Assembly (NCBI RefSeq): GCF_008705135.1
Contig: NZ_CP023694.1
Span: forward strand, 9,271,699-9,335,698
Direction of reading: 5' to 3'
DNA length: 64,000 nucleotides
Origin: Streptomyces coeruleorubidus
Lineage (GTDB): Bacteria; Actinomycetota; Actinomycetes; Streptomycetales; Streptomycetaceae
Shown in pieces: positions 33,645-44,300 of this stretch (the stretch's first letter is position 1; each line of letters starts with the position of its first letter). The notes under the pieces are model-generated. The model was not told the origin of the DNA. It did no database searches and saw only the letters and a list, made by a program, of their open reading frames with translations. Both the position numbers and the translations under genes were made by a program.

Positions 33645-34589
33645 ATGAAGGCAGTGCGTTTCCACGAGTACGGCGCCCCCGACGTCCTGCGCTACGAGGA
33701 CGTGGAGCAGCCCGTCCCCGGGGCCGGGCAGGTCCGCATCCGCGTCGCCGCGACATCGTTCAACCCCGTCGACGGCAACATCCGCGGCGGCTTCATGCAA
33801 GGCCCCATACCGGTGCAGCTGCCCCACACGCCCGGCATCGACGTCGCCGGCACCATCGACGCGGTCGGCGAGGGCATCGACGGCATCGCCGTCGGCGACG
33901 ACGTCATCGGCTTCCTGCCGATGGACGGCAACGGCGCCGCCGCGCAGTACGTTCTCGCGCCGGCCGACGTCCTGACCCCGGCCCCCAAGAGCGTCCCCCT
34001 GGCCGACGCCGCCGCGCTGCCGCTGGTGGGCCTGACCGCGTACCAGGCGCTCTTCGACCACGCCAAGATCACGGCCGGGCAACGCGTCCTGATCAACGGA
34101 GCCGGCGGCGCGGTCGGCGGCTACGCCGTGCAGCTGGCCAAGAACGCCGGCGCCCACGTCATCGCCACAGCCGGCCCGCGCAGCAGCGAGGCAGTCACAT
34201 CAGCCGGCGCCGACGAAGTCATCGACCACACCACCACCAGCGTGACCGTAGCAGTGACCGAACCGGTCGACCTCGCACTCAACCTCGCACCGGTCGCCCC
34301 GGACGAACTGGCCTCGCTGGTCACCCTGGTCCGTCCCGGTGGGGTCGTCGTGAACACCACGGTGTGGATGCCCGCCCCAAGCGACGAGGAGCGCGACGTG
34401 CGCGGCATCGACCTGTTCGTCCGCAGCGACGCCGACCAACTGGCCCAACTGGTGGCGCTGATCGACCGCGGCGAACTGCGCGTCGACGTCGCCGAGCGGG
34501 TACCGCTGGCCGAACTCCCCGCGCTCCACGCCCGGGCCGCCGAAGGCGCGGTGCACGGCAAGGTCATCGTGGTCCCGTCCGCCGACTGA
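33645..34589 (+). CDS. Quinone oxidoreductase-like MDR protein, NADPH-dependent
   Basis: 314 residues from ATG 33645. MKAVRFHEYGAPDVLRYEDV is the GroES-like start of medium-chain dehydrogenases; VLINGAGGAVGGYAVQLAKN (~148-167) is the AxGGVG-type cofactor loop. The zinc ligands of alcohol dehydrogenases are absent, as in zeta-crystallin/QOR reductases. Controlled by the double MarR palindrome upstream. An alpha/beta hydrolase follows 23 bases after the stop, forming a small detoxification-like operon. Confidence 0.88.
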   Translation: MKAVRFHEYGAPDVLRYEDVEQPVPGAGQVRIRVAATSFNPVDGNIRGGFMQGPIPVQLPHTPGIDVAGTIDAVGEGIDGIAVGDDVIGFLPMDGNGAAAQYVLAPADVLTPAPKSVPLADAAALPLVGLTAYQALFDHAKITAGQRVLINGAGGAVGGYAVQLAKNAGAHVIATAGPRSSEAVTSAGADEVIDHTTTSVTVAVTEPVDLALNLAPVAPDELASLVTLVRPGGVVVNTTVWMPAPSDEERDVRGIDLFVRSDADQLAQLVALIDRGELRVDVAERVPLAELPALHARAAEGAVHGKVIVVPSAD

Positions 34590-34612
34590 CGCCGATCCTC
34601 CACCGAAGGGAA

Positions 34613-35569
34613 ATGACCATGGCACTCAGTCTGGATCCCGAAATCGCCGAGGCGCTGGCCCCGATGGCCGGCGCGATGGCGGACGCCACACCACCGGCCG
34701 TAGGCGACATCGCGGCGCGGCGCGCCCTGTGGGAGCCGATCATCGGCGCCGCGGGAACGGCCCAGCCGATCCCGGGCGACGTGAAGACCAGCGAGCAGCA
34801 CACGACTGCAGGCGACGGCGCGCGGATCACCATGCGCTGGTACTCCAAGGACGGCGCGGCGCCGGGCCCGGCCGTGCTGTTCTTCCACGGCGGCGGACAC
34901 ATCTTCGGCCACATCGACCTGTTCGACGGCCCGGTCTCCCGCTACGTCTCCGCCAGCGGCGTGCCGATGCTGTCGGTCGAATACCGACGCGCCCCCGAGC
35001 ACCCCTTCCCGACCCCGCTCGAGGACGCCTACAGCGCACTGCGCTGGCTGCACGCACACGCCGCCGAACTCGGCATCGACCCCGACCGGATCGGTGTCAT
35101 GGGGGACAGCGCCGGCGGCGGCATCGCCGCAGCCGTGTCGATCCTCGCCCGCGAGCGCGGCGGCCCCAAGATCGCCCGCCAGATCCTCATCATGCCGATG
35201 CTCGACGACCGCACCACCACCCCCGATCCCCACATCGTGCCCTACGCGCTGTGGTCCTACGACGACAGCCTCACCGCCTGGCCCGCCCTGCTCGGCGAGG
35301 CCGCCGGCGGGCCCGACGTCCCGGCCACGGCGGCCCCGGCCCGGCTCGAGGACGCCACCGGCCTGCCGCCGGCCTACATCGAGGTCGGCCAGCTCGACGT
35401 CTTCCGCGACGAAGACACCGCCTACGCCACCAAACTCAGCCGCGCCGGCGTGCCGGTCGAATTCCACCTGCACCCCGGCGCCCCGCACGAGTTCGACTCC
35501 ATCGCCTTCACCTCCGACGTCGCCCGCCGCGCCATCGCCGACCGCATCCGCGTCCTCAAGTCGATCTGA
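34613..35569 (+). CDS. Alpha/beta hydrolase, hormone-sensitive lipase (family IV) type
   Basis: 318 residues from ATG 34613 (GAAGGGAAATG; ATG 34619 is also possible). Oxyanion motif HGGGH (92-96), nucleophile GDSAGG with Ser166, acid in VGQLDVFRDED and His in PGAPHEFDS. Cytoplasmic esterase, likely cotranscribed with the MDR gene and thus in the MarR regulon. Confidence 0.9.
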   Translation: MTMALSLDPEIAEALAPMAGAMADATPPAVGDIAARRALWEPIIGAAGTAQPIPGDVKTSEQHTTAGDGARITMRWYSKDGAAPGPAVLFFHGGGHIFGHIDLFDGPVSRYVSASGVPMLSVEYRRAPEHPFPTPLEDAYSALRWLHAHAAELGIDPDRIGVMGDSAGGGIAAAVSILARERGGPKIARQILIMPMLDDRTTTPDPHIVPYALWSYDDSLTAWPALLGEAAGGPDVPATAAPARLEDATGLPPAYIEVGQLDVFRDEDTAYATKLSRAGVPVEFHLHPGAPHEFDSIAFTSDVARRAIADRIRVLKSI

Positions 35570-35822
35570 GCCGGCACCGAGCGCGCTCACCCCGTGCCGC
35601 AGGAGGGCTATGCAGGCGCTCCACACAGGGAGCCCCTCGCCCCGTTGCCCGCCGCGATGGAGTCCCTCGGGCACCGGCACGAACACACTGAAGCACCGCG
35701 CGGCCGGGCCGGAATCCCACTTCGCGCAGCATGCGCATCGACGGCCTGGAGACTGCCGGACTCCATTCGACCCGCCCGGCACCTGATCCTCACCTGACTG
35801 ACCTCTGAAGGAGACGATTCCG

Positions 35823-36323
35823 ATGATCCCCGACGACGACCTGTCCCGCTCCCTGACCGTGGCGGACCCCGACGATCCCGGCACGACGTACATCTCTCTG
35901 GTGGGCAACACGTACGCCATGCTGGTCACCGGCGAGCAGACCGACGGCCGGTACTGCCTGATCGACATGCGCGTCCCCGACGGCGGTGGCCCGCCGCCGC
36001 ACCGGCACGACTTCGAGGAGATGTTCACGATCCTCGAGGGCGAGATCGAGTTCACCTTCCGCGGCGAGAAGCACACCGTAGGGGCCGGGTCCACGGTCAA
36101 CATCCCGGCCAACGCCCCGCACAACTTCCGCAACGTCTCTGGTGCGCCGGCCCGCATGCTGTGCATGTGCACCCCCGCCGGCCAGGACGAGTACTTCACG
36201 CGCATCGGCGATGTCGTCGCCGACAAGGACGCGCCGCCGCCACAGCTGTCGCAGGAGGAACTCGCGGAGCGCCGCCGCCGCGCGGCCGAGTTGGCCTCGA
36301 CCTACCGGAGCGAATTCCTGTGA
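35823..36323 (+). CDS. Cupin-domain protein
   Basis: 166 residues, with AAGGAG at 35808-35813. The metal-binding signature is PPPHRHDFEEMFTILEGE (HxH and Glu), with the second motif in NIPANAPHNFRNVSG. A C-terminal helix (LSQEELAERRRRAAELAS) follows. Single-domain cupins are dioxygenases, isomerases or storage-type proteins; the ligand is unknown. About 250 bases upstream hold no gene. Confidence 0.85.
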   Translation: MIPDDDLSRSLTVADPDDPGTTYISLVGNTYAMLVTGEQTDGRYCLIDMRVPDGGGPPPHRHDFEEMFTILEGEIEFTFRGEKHTVGAGSTVNIPANAPHNFRNVSGAPARMLCMCTPAGQDEYFTRIGDVVADKDAPPPQLSQEELAERRRRAAELASTYRSEFL

Positions 36324-36415
36324 CTCGCAGGGCCGGCAAACCCGGCACCGGTCGGCAGGGTGAGGTTCCCCGCTGAGCTGAGCAGCAGGACCAGATCGTT
36401 CGTGGCCATCGCCTA

Positions 36416-36535
36416 CACCCGACCAACGGTTCCTGGCTCAACCGTATCGAGGCCGAGTTCACCGCCCTGCGCCACTTCGCACTCGACGGCACCGACCACG
36501 CCAGCCACAAAGAGCAGCGCCGCATGATCCGCCTT
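36416..36535 (+). pseudogene. IS630-type transposase C-terminal remnant
   Basis: HPTNGSWLNRIEAEFTALRH then FALDGTDHASHKEQRRMIR is the segment around the catalytic Glu of IS630-group transposases (SWLNxIE). Upstream catalytic parts and the true C-terminus are missing. Confidence 0.7.
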
Positions 36536-36703
36536 GGCCGTGAACCGCTCACGGACCCGAGCGCCCCTGCCGAACAGCCGCCGACCCTGGCTGCCGGCCG
36601 GTCCCGAAGGCGCTGCCTCCGAGGGGACGGCGGACCAGTGTCCTTTCCCGCTCCCGAGACGGCGGCCGACGTCGAGCAAGCGCCGGTCGCTCAGGAGACT
36701 TCC

Positions 36704-37582
36704 ATGCCCCTCCCTGTCCTGTTCGGCGCAAACGTAGAGCCACATGCCCTCCCCGTCGGCCGCTCCAGCGAGCACGCACTACTCATCGACAGTCTCGGCC
36801 TTGACCTTCTCACCATCCAGGACCACCCGTATCAAGCGGCGTTCGACGACACGTGGACACTGCTCACCTTCCTGGCCGCGCGGACGCGAAATGTCACGCT
36901 CGTCCCGACGGTCAGTTCCCTGCCGTTACGTCCGCCTGCCGTGCTGGCGAAGGCTGTGGCGACCTTGGACAGACTGACCGGCTCCCGGGTCCAGCTCGGC
37001 CTGGGTGCCGGCGCCTTCTGGGAAGCCGTCGAGGCCATGGGCGGCTCCCGTCGCACGCCCAGAGAGGCCGTCGACGCACTTGAAGAGGCGATCACCGTCA
37101 TCCGGGCCATGTGGAGTGGCGAGCGCAGTGTGCGGACGCACGGCGCGCACTACGCGCTGGCCGGCGTCCACCCTGGCCCGGCGCCGAGCCCCGGTCTGGG
37201 GCTGTGGCTGGGCTCGTACGGACCCCGCATGCTGGCTCTGACCGGTGCGAAGGCAGACGGTTGGCTTCCCTCGCATGCCTACCTCGGACTTGACGCACTG
37301 CCCACGGCTGTCCGCCGCATCGACGACGCAGCTCTGGCGGCGGGCCGTGATCCGGACACGATCCGCCGGGTCTACAACATCGCCGGTGTCATCCAACCGG
37401 AGTCGGCCGGCCCGTTCCAGGGTCCCGCCTCCCAGTGGGCCGAGCACCTTGTCGCGCTCGTATGCACCGTCGGGATGAACGGTTTCGTCATCTGGCCCGA
37501 ACGAGACCACACCCGACAGATCAGCGCGTTCGCCGCCGAAGTCGTACCCGCGGTCCGCGAAGCCCTCGCACGGAAGACCTGA
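36704..37582 (+). CDS. LLM class F420-dependent oxidoreductase
   Basis: 292 residues from ATG 36704 (AGGAG at 36692-36696). A luciferase-like TIM barrel: VLFGANVEPHA, LGLDLLTIQDHPYQAAF, VTLVPTVSSLPLRPPAVLAK, RVQLGLGAGAFWEAVEAMGG and EEAITVIRAMW. Actinobacterial members use coenzyme F420. Substrate not inferable. An epoxide hydrolase follows after 307 bases. Confidence 0.88.
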   Translation: MPLPVLFGANVEPHALPVGRSSEHALLIDSLGLDLLTIQDHPYQAAFDDTWTLLTFLAARTRNVTLVPTVSSLPLRPPAVLAKAVATLDRLTGSRVQLGLGAGAFWEAVEAMGGSRRTPREAVDALEEAITVIRAMWSGERSVRTHGAHYALAGVHPGPAPSPGLGLWLGSYGPRMLALTGAKADGWLPSHAYLGLDALPTAVRRIDDAALAAGRDPDTIRRVYNIAGVIQPESAGPFQGPASQWAEHLVALVCTVGMNGFVIWPERDHTRQISAFAAEVVPAVREALARKT

Positions 37583-37889
37583 CCACTCCGTGCCCTCCGG
37601 GCGCTTGGGCCGGTCAGCGCCCCTGGCACAACGGCGCCGGCTGTTACCCGTCACAGTCCTTCCTTCCCCGGAGCAGCGTCGTGCTTCTCACTGGCCACAA
37701 GGGCGGCGCGCTGAACTGCCCCTTTCCGCCCCGCCCTCAACAACGCCGACCATCCAACGATGCCCGCATCCGCCGCGTCGTCGAGCGCACCGGAGCCCGC
37801 GTCACCTCCACCGACCAGGTACAGGTACTGGCCGAGCTCGCCGCCCGCTCCGCCGGCCCTCACTCTTCGACCCAGCCCCAGGTGATCCC
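37583..37889 (+). other. Spacer before the epoxide hydrolase gene, no supported gene
   Basis: One frame reads NDARIRRVVERTGARVTSTD and QVQVLAELAAR (~37765-37850), which looks protein-like but has no start or recognisable family; it may be a remnant of a lost gene. Confidence 0.3.
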
Positions 37890-38789
37890 ATGAGCGACGA
37901 AACGCCCCTCCCCGACGGATTCGAGAGCATCACCGTCACGGCGAACGGCACCCGGCTGCACTCCGTGGTCGGCGGGTCCGGTGCACCCGTACTCCTGCTG
38001 CACGGCTGGCCCCAGACATGGCGGGCCTGGCGCCACCTCATGCCAACCCTCGCCGCGCACGGATACCGCGTCGTCGCGCCCGACCTGCGCGGCACTGGTG
38101 CCTCCGACCGTCCCCCGAGCGGATACGACAAGGACACACAGGCACAGGACATGCGCGAACTCCTCGCACAACTCGGCATCCACGGCGGCGTACGCGTCGT
38201 CGGGCACGACATCGGTGGCATGGTGGCCTTCGCCTACGCCCGCCGCCACCCCGAGGAGGTCGAACACCTCGTCCTCGTCGAACTCGCCCTACCCGGCTTC
38301 GGCCTGGAGCAGGCGATGGACGTGGCCTCCGGCGGTCTGTTCCACTTCGGCCTCTTCATGACCGAAAAACTGCCCGAGCTGCTCCTCGAAGGCCGGGAGA
38401 GCGAATTCCTCACCTGGTGGTTCGACTGGTTGTCCGCGGTACCCGGAACCTTCCCGCAGGAAGAGGTTGCCACCGTCGCCTCCTCCTACCGCGGATACGA
38501 GGCCCTGCGCGCCGGGTTCGCGCACTACCGCACCCTCCTTGAGGACGGCCGCGTCAACCGGGCCTGGCACGAAACCGGAGGAACCCTTCCCATGCCCGTA
38601 CTCGCCGTCGGCGGCGAGCACAGCTCAGGCGCCCGACTCGCCGACAGTCTCGACACTGTCGCGCCGCACCTGACCGGGGCGGTGATTGCCGGCAGTGGCC
38701 ACTTCGTTCCCGAGGAACGTCCCGATGCCTTCGCCCATGAGCTTCTCCCGTTCCTGTCCGCCCCACCCCGACCCGCCGGGCGCGTCTGA
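37890..38789 (+). CDS. Epoxide hydrolase-like alpha/beta hydrolase
   Basis: 299 residues from ATG 37890. LLLHGWPQTWRAW (HGxP oxyanion), VVAPDLRGTGASDRP and the nucleophile GHDIGG (Asp107) are those of soluble epoxide hydrolases, which use Asp rather than Ser. The cap domain has EFLTWWFDW; the final His is in AGSGHFVPEERPD. It hydrolyses epoxides or haloalkane-like substrates. Confidence 0.9.
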   Translation: MSDETPLPDGFESITVTANGTRLHSVVGGSGAPVLLLHGWPQTWRAWRHLMPTLAAHGYRVVAPDLRGTGASDRPPSGYDKDTQAQDMRELLAQLGIHGGVRVVGHDIGGMVAFAYARRHPEEVEHLVLVELALPGFGLEQAMDVASGGLFHFGLFMTEKLPELLLEGRESEFLTWWFDWLSAVPGTFPQEEVATVASSYRGYEALRAGFAHYRTLLEDGRVNRAWHETGGTLPMPVLAVGGEHSSGARLADSLDTVAPHLTGAVIAGSGHFVPEERPDAFAHELLPFLSAPPRPAGRV

Positions 38790-38874
38790 AGAGACACACC
38801 GCCGGTACTGCAACGGTGCTTGCCGTGGGAGTGTCTGATCAACGGCGGATCCGGTGATCAAGGAGACACGTCTG

Positions 38875-39200
38875 ATGACGGAGACCGCCGTGGGGAACGA
38901 GCAGGCCGAGCAGGTGGTTCAGGCACCGTCGAGTGCGGTGTCGGACGGGCAATTCGCTGCGATGCTGGTGGACCGGGCCTGGAACGAGGGCCTGCAGCTG
39001 ACCGGCGAGGGCGGGCTGGTGCAGCAGCTGACCAAGCGGGTACTGGAGTCCGCCTTGGAGGGCGAGATCACCGACCACGCCGGCTACGAGAAGCACGACC
39101 CGGCCGGGAAGAACAACGGCAACAGCCGCAACGGCACCCGGGCGAAGACCGTGTGACCGACGTCGGCCCGGTCGAGGTGAGGGTGCCCCGTGAGATTCCC
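38875..39200 (+). pseudogene. IS256-family transposase remnant
   Basis: MTETAVGNEQAEQ...LTGEGGLVQQLTKRVLESALEGEITDHAGYEKHDPAG is the IS256 N-terminus. ATG 38875 has AAGGAGA upstream. At 39154 a one-base loss produces TGA after RTRAKTV-type sequence; the next frame gives TDVGPVEVRVPREIP, after which homology ends. GAGTGTCTGATCAACGGCGG at 38830-38849 may be part of the left inverted repeat. Confidence 0.75.
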
Positions 39201-39645
39201 TCCTTGCCGACCGGACAGGACCTGGCCCCTCTGCAGGAGGCCGACACTGCTCGGACGATAGTGCGGACCAAGGCGTGGCTCGGCGACTGCCACAGAATTC
39301 ACCGCCTTCACAGCCATCGCCTGCACCCTGGTTGGCTACCGTCGTCTCGCCAAGTGAGACAACCTCTCTTCGGGCTGCGGCGATTCGTCATCAGGCCCGG
39401 ATCGGTCCACGCCGAACAGCCTGCGCGGCGAGTCGTGCGGCGTGGCCTGGGATACGACCGTGTCGTCACCGTCGAGCCGGCTGCCGGGGCCGAGCCGGGT
39501 GGTCCGAGACGTTGTCCTGATCCGCGCGGTGTCCCGGCTTGATAGTGGTGTGCGGATTGGCCGCTTCCTTGGTGCGGAGGTGACTCCCGGGACCGGTGTG
39601 ACGCAGGACACAGGAACTCGCCCGCACTCGCAGTCAGTTCAAGAC
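39201..39645. other. Intergenic region upstream of the ECF sigma operon
   Basis: No gene is supported. It follows the IS256 remnant and should contain the promoter of the sigma factor/S8 protease operon, possibly recognised by that sigma factor itself. Confidence 0.35.
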
Positions 39646-40290
39646 GTGACCACAGATATGCGAACCCGGGTGCGAACTGGAGATCCGGACGCCTTCGCGG
39701 AGCTTTTCGACGCATACGCCCGTGCGGTGTACAACCATGCTTTCCGGCTGACCGCCGACTGGTCCGCGGCCGAGGACGTCATGTCGACCACGTTCATGGA
39801 GGCGTGGCGGCGTCGCGCGTCGGTCGAGGCCGACGGAGGCTCGCTGCGGCCGTGGCTGCTGGGTATCGCGACCAACGTCGCCCGCTCCCAGTACCGCAGC
39901 AACCGGCGCTACCGGAACGCGGCCGAGGCGGCGGCAGCCGCGGGCGTCGCGGAGGAGCAGGTCGAGGACCACGCCGAGGAGACCGCCGGACGGCTTGACG
40001 ACCGGCGTCGGATCGCCGCCACGCTCACCGCGCTCAGTCTGCTCAAGCGCCCCGAACGCGAGGTCCTGACACTGTGCCTGTGGGAGGGCATGGAGTACTC
40101 CGAGGCCGCCCGCGCCCTCGGCATTCCCGTCGGCACCGTCCGTTCCCGGCTGTCCCGCGCCCGCGGCAAGCTCCGCAAGCTCGCCGACGCGGAACTGCTC
40201 AGAAGAAAACGGGAACCCACCACCGCGAACCGGCAGATAACAGGTGATCACGGATACGTGATCCGGTCCGCACAGGAAGGAAACCGATGA
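39646..40290 (+). CDS. ECF-type RNA polymerase sigma factor
   Basis: 214 residues from GTG 39646 (ATG 39658 also in frame). Region 2: FAELFDAYARAVYNHAFRLT and AEDVMSTTFMEAWRRR. Region 4: LKRPEREVLTLCLWEGMEYS and EAARALGIPVGTVRSRLSRARGKL. Regions 1 and 3 are absent, as in group IV sigma factors. Overlaps the next gene by ATGA, so the partner is probably its regulator. Confidence 0.92.
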   Translation: MTTDMRTRVRTGDPDAFAELFDAYARAVYNHAFRLTADWSAAEDVMSTTFMEAWRRRASVEADGGSLRPWLLGIATNVARSQYRSNRRYRNAAEAAAAAGVAEEQVEDHAEETAGRLDDRRRIAATLTALSLLKRPEREVLTLCLWEGMEYSEAARALGIPVGTVRSRLSRARGKLRKLADAELLRRKREPTTANRQITGDHGYVIRSAQEGNR

Positions 40291-41363
40291 ACGCCAGCCC
40301 CTCCCAGCCACGCCCGGCTGAGTGGACGGAGACCCAGGGACTCCTGCCCTCCGTCGAGCGGGATCTGCCGGCGGGCCGCCACCAGTTCCACAAGGAGCAG
40401 ATGATGGCCCAGATCCACGAAGACCTCCGCACCGACCGCACCCCCATCCGCCCGGCCCTCGCCCCGCGGCGCCGCAACCCGTTCCTGCGCCGTGCGATCG
40501 TGCTGCCCGCCGCGGCCTTCGCCCTGGCCGGCGCGGTGGTGGCCGGCGTCGCTCTGTCCGGCGGCAACGGGGGCGGCGGTAGGGCCGCTCTGGCCACCGG
40601 CCCCGCGCTGACCACCCAGATCGGCGCCGCCGAGGCCAAGGGCGCCCCCCAGCTGCTCGACCGCATCTCCCTGGCCGCCGGCGAGGTCTCCATGCCCACC
40701 CCGCACGCCGGCCAGTTCGTCTACATCGCCTCGAAGGTGGCTAGCACCTACCCCCAGACCATCGACAACAAGACCACGGTGGTCAGCCAGGAGCTGCACT
40801 CCCGCCAGGTCTGGAACTCCCTCGACGGCAAGAACGGCTGGCTGATCGAAGCGGGCGAGACGAGCGACAAGGGCATGACCCTGTCCAGCGACACCCCGAT
40901 CGACTCGGCCTACAACGCCTTGGTAAAGCTGCCCACCGACCCTGACCAGCTGTTGCAGCGGATCTACCGGGACTCGGACGCCGTCCGGGACCACGAAGTG
41001 CCCCGCGACCAGGCGGCCTTCGTCGCTATCGGTGATCTGCTGACCGAGAGCTATCCGCCGGCCGATCTCGCTGCCGCCCTCTACAAGGCCGCGGCGAAGA
41101 TCCCCGGGGTCGTGGCGGTGGACGACGCGGTCGATGCCGTGGGCCGTCACGGGGTGGCGATCGCCCGGCAGAACGACGCCGCCGGCGAGCGCACCGAGTG
41201 GATCTTCGACAAGAAGACCCTGCAGTTCCTCGGCGAGCGCAACGTCGTGGTCAAGAAGGTGGCGGACAGCCCGTTCAAGGTCGGCACCGTCACGTTCACC
41301 AGCGCGATCACACAGCGCGCCATCGTCGACGCCAGCAAGCAGGTTCCGGGGCGGGCCGGCTGA
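40287..41363 (+). CDS. CU044_5270-like membrane protein (sigma-linked)
   Basis: 358 residues. The cytosolic N-terminus (~1-70, HQFHKEQMMAQIHEDL) precedes one membrane helix, AIVLPAAAFALAGAVVAGVAL (~71-91). The extracytoplasmic domain (LLDRISLAAG...QFVYIASKVAST) is of the type found next to ECF sigma factors in Streptomyces. It may act as an anti-sigma factor or envelope sensor, though it lacks the zinc HxxxCxxC motif. Overlaps both neighbours by one to four bases. Confidence 0.75.
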   Translation: MNASPSQPRPAEWTETQGLLPSVERDLPAGRHQFHKEQMMAQIHEDLRTDRTPIRPALAPRRRNPFLRRAIVLPAAAFALAGAVVAGVALSGGNGGGGRAALATGPALTTQIGAAEAKGAPQLLDRISLAAGEVSMPTPHAGQFVYIASKVASTYPQTIDNKTTVVSQELHSRQVWNSLDGKNGWLIEAGETSDKGMTLSSDTPIDSAYNALVKLPTDPDQLLQRIYRDSDAVRDHEVPRDQAAFVAIGDLLTESYPPADLAAALYKAAAKIPGVVAVDDAVDAVGRHGVAIARQNDAAGERTEWIFDKKTLQFLGERNVVVKKVADSPFKVGTVTFTSAITQRAIVDASKQVPGRAG

Positions 41364-44300
41364 TGCGTATCGGATCCTCATCGGCGGCGCTGGCCGCCCT
41401 GTTGGTCGCGGGAGTGATGACGGGCGTCTCGGTGACGGACACCGGTACGGGGCTCGGGTTGCGCACCGCGGACACTGACACCGCCTCCGAGTTCGGCGCG
41501 CGGACCGCGGGGGCGGCCACCGCCGCAGCGGCGGGTGCCGGATCACCGGCCCGGTTCGTCACCCTGGTCACCGGGGACCGGGTCCGACTGGACGCCCGGG
41601 GCCGGGTGACCGGCGTGCAGCAGGCGCCGGGACGCGAGGACGTCCCGGTGTCCGTCCGGCGCCTCGGCGGCGAGCAGTACGTCGTGCCGGCCGACGCCGC
41701 CGCCCGCATCGGCCAAGGCACCCTGGACAAGCGGCTGTTCGACGTCAGCGCCCTGATACGCGCCGGATACGACGACGCCCGGCGCGGCACGCTCCCGCTG
41801 ATCGTGACGTACGACGGGACGGGCGCCCGGCGCGCGAACACCCAGAAGTCGCTGGTGGCGGACGCGGACGTCACCGTACGCCGGAACCTGCCCAGCCTGG
41901 GCGGCTCCGCGCTCACCGTGCCCAAGTCCGAGGCCGACGACGCCTGGAAGACCCTTACCACCGCCCCGGGAGTCGCCCGGGTCTGGCTGGACGGCCGGTT
42001 CACGGCACGGGCGGTGCAGGGGGAGGCCAGCGGCAACGTCACACAGATCGGCGCGCCCGGCGCCTGGGCCGCCGGGTACGACGGCAAGGGCGTCAAGGTC
42101 GCCGTCCTGGACACAGGCATCGACACCACACACCCGGACCTCGCCTCGCTGGTCACGGAGTCGAAGGACTTCAGCGGCACCGGCAGCACGGAAGACCGTA
42201 CCGGCCACGGCACGCATGTCGCGGCGACCGTGGCCGGTTCGGGGGCCAGATCCGGCGGTCTGTACAGGGGCGTCGCGCCCGGCGCCGAGATCCTCAACGC
42301 CAAGGTGCTCGACGACAGCGGCGAGGGCAGCGCTTCCAGCGTCATCGCCGGCCTGGAGTGGGCCGCCGCGCAGGGCGCGAAGGTGGCCAACCTCAGCCTC
42401 GGCCACACCGACACCCCGGGGAACGACCCGGTCGAGACGGCTGTGAACGCCCTCTCCAGGAGCACCGGCATGCTCACCGTCGCCGCGGCGGGCAACGACG
42501 GTCCCGGGCCCGGGACTCTCAGCTCCCCGGGCACCGCCAAGTCGGCGCTCGCGGTGGGCGCGGTCGACGGCAAGGACCGTATCGCCGACTTCTCCAGCAC
42601 CGGCCCGACCGCCGACAGCGCGCTGAAGCCTGACCTCACCGCGCCGGGCGTGGACATCGTCTCGGCGAAGGCGGCACACGGCGAACTGGGCGCCCCGGCG
42701 GCAGACGGCTACGTCTCCATGTCCGGTACGTCGATGGCGACGCCGCATGTCGCGGGGGCCGCCGCGATCCTGGCACAGCGGCACCCCGACTGGACGGGAC
42801 AGCGGATCAAGCAGGCACTGACCGCCTCCGCCGTCCCGACGGCCGGCCTGACCGGCTACCAGCAGGGAACCGGGCGGATCTCCGTGGCGCCGGCGCTCAC
42901 CCAGACCGTGGTGAGCGAGCAGACCTCGGTGTCCTTCGGCGAGCAGCGATGGCCCCACTTTGACGACCAGCCGCTCACCCGGCGCGTCACCTACCGCAAC
43001 GACGGCGACGGTCCGGTCACCCTGGACCTCGCCGCCACCGCGACCGGCCCGTCCGGGCAGACCGCGCCCGAGGGCATGTTCAGGCTCAGCGCCCCGCGAC
43101 TCACCATCCCCGCGGGCGGCACCGCGAGCGTCGACCTCACCGCGGACACCCGCACCGAGGCGGCGGACGGCGCGTACTCGGGCGCGGTCATCGCCACCGA
43201 GCCGGGCACCGAAACGGTCGTACGGACGGCTTTCGGCGTCGTACGCGAGGCCGAGGCACACGATCTGACCCTGAAGTTCCTGGACCGCGGCGGAAAACCC
43301 GTCAGCTCGCCGCTGACCGAGATCTTCGGCCACTCGGGCGACTACTGGACCACGGAACTGAACGACTCGCAGCAGATCGCCAAAGGCGTCTACAAGGTGC
43401 GCGTCCCACGTGGTGACTTTGTCGTCGACACGGTGATGTCCGCAGCCGAAGGCGGAACCGGAGCCGAGGGCACCACGGCCCTCGTCCGACCGAAGCTCTC
43501 GATCACCAGGAACACGACGGTCACCTTCGACGCCCGCAAGGCCAGACCGGTCGAAATCACTCCGCCGAGGGGTGGCGGGAAGATGCTGGACGGCTGGCTC
43601 AACTTCGGCGTGGGCGCCGGAAGCGAGGCGCACAACACGACTCTGTTCTGGGGCCCGTTCACCAATCTGCGCACCGCGACGCTGGGGCCGGCCGCCGCGC
43701 CCGGGAAGCTCAGCACGCAGCTCGGCGGCCTGTGGCAGAAGGGCAGCACCACCTACAATCTCCTCTACAACCTGCCCGACCGCTTCCCCACCGGCTATCG
43801 GCACACCGCGCGGATGAGCGAACTCGCCCTGATGAAAGGGCACTTCGGATCCTCCGTCGCCCACCGCAAGGGCATCGTCAACGCCATGTGGCACGGACCC
43901 TCCCTGTCGCTGGGCACGGTGAGCGCCCCGTTCCCGCTTCCGGCGACGGTGAAGACCTACGTCACCACGCCCAAGGGATTCGGCTGGACGGTCGGCCTCG
44001 GCCAGCAGAACGCCTCCGAGGACGACACCGACGTGTTCTACGGCGAGGAGAGCCCGGTGTCCTACCGGGCGGGACGGACGTACGAGTCGACGTACAACGT
44101 GGGCGTCTTCAGCCCGCTCGTCGGCGGCGCGTACGGCGCGTGGCGCAGCGGTGACACGCTCGACCTGTGCGTCCCCGACCTGGCCGACGGCGCCGGCCAC
44201 CCGGCGTCCTCCGTGGCCGCACGGCACACGACGGTCACGGCGGGCGGCAGCACCCTCCTCGACAACGACGGCGACCTCTGCCAGACGGTCGACGACCTTC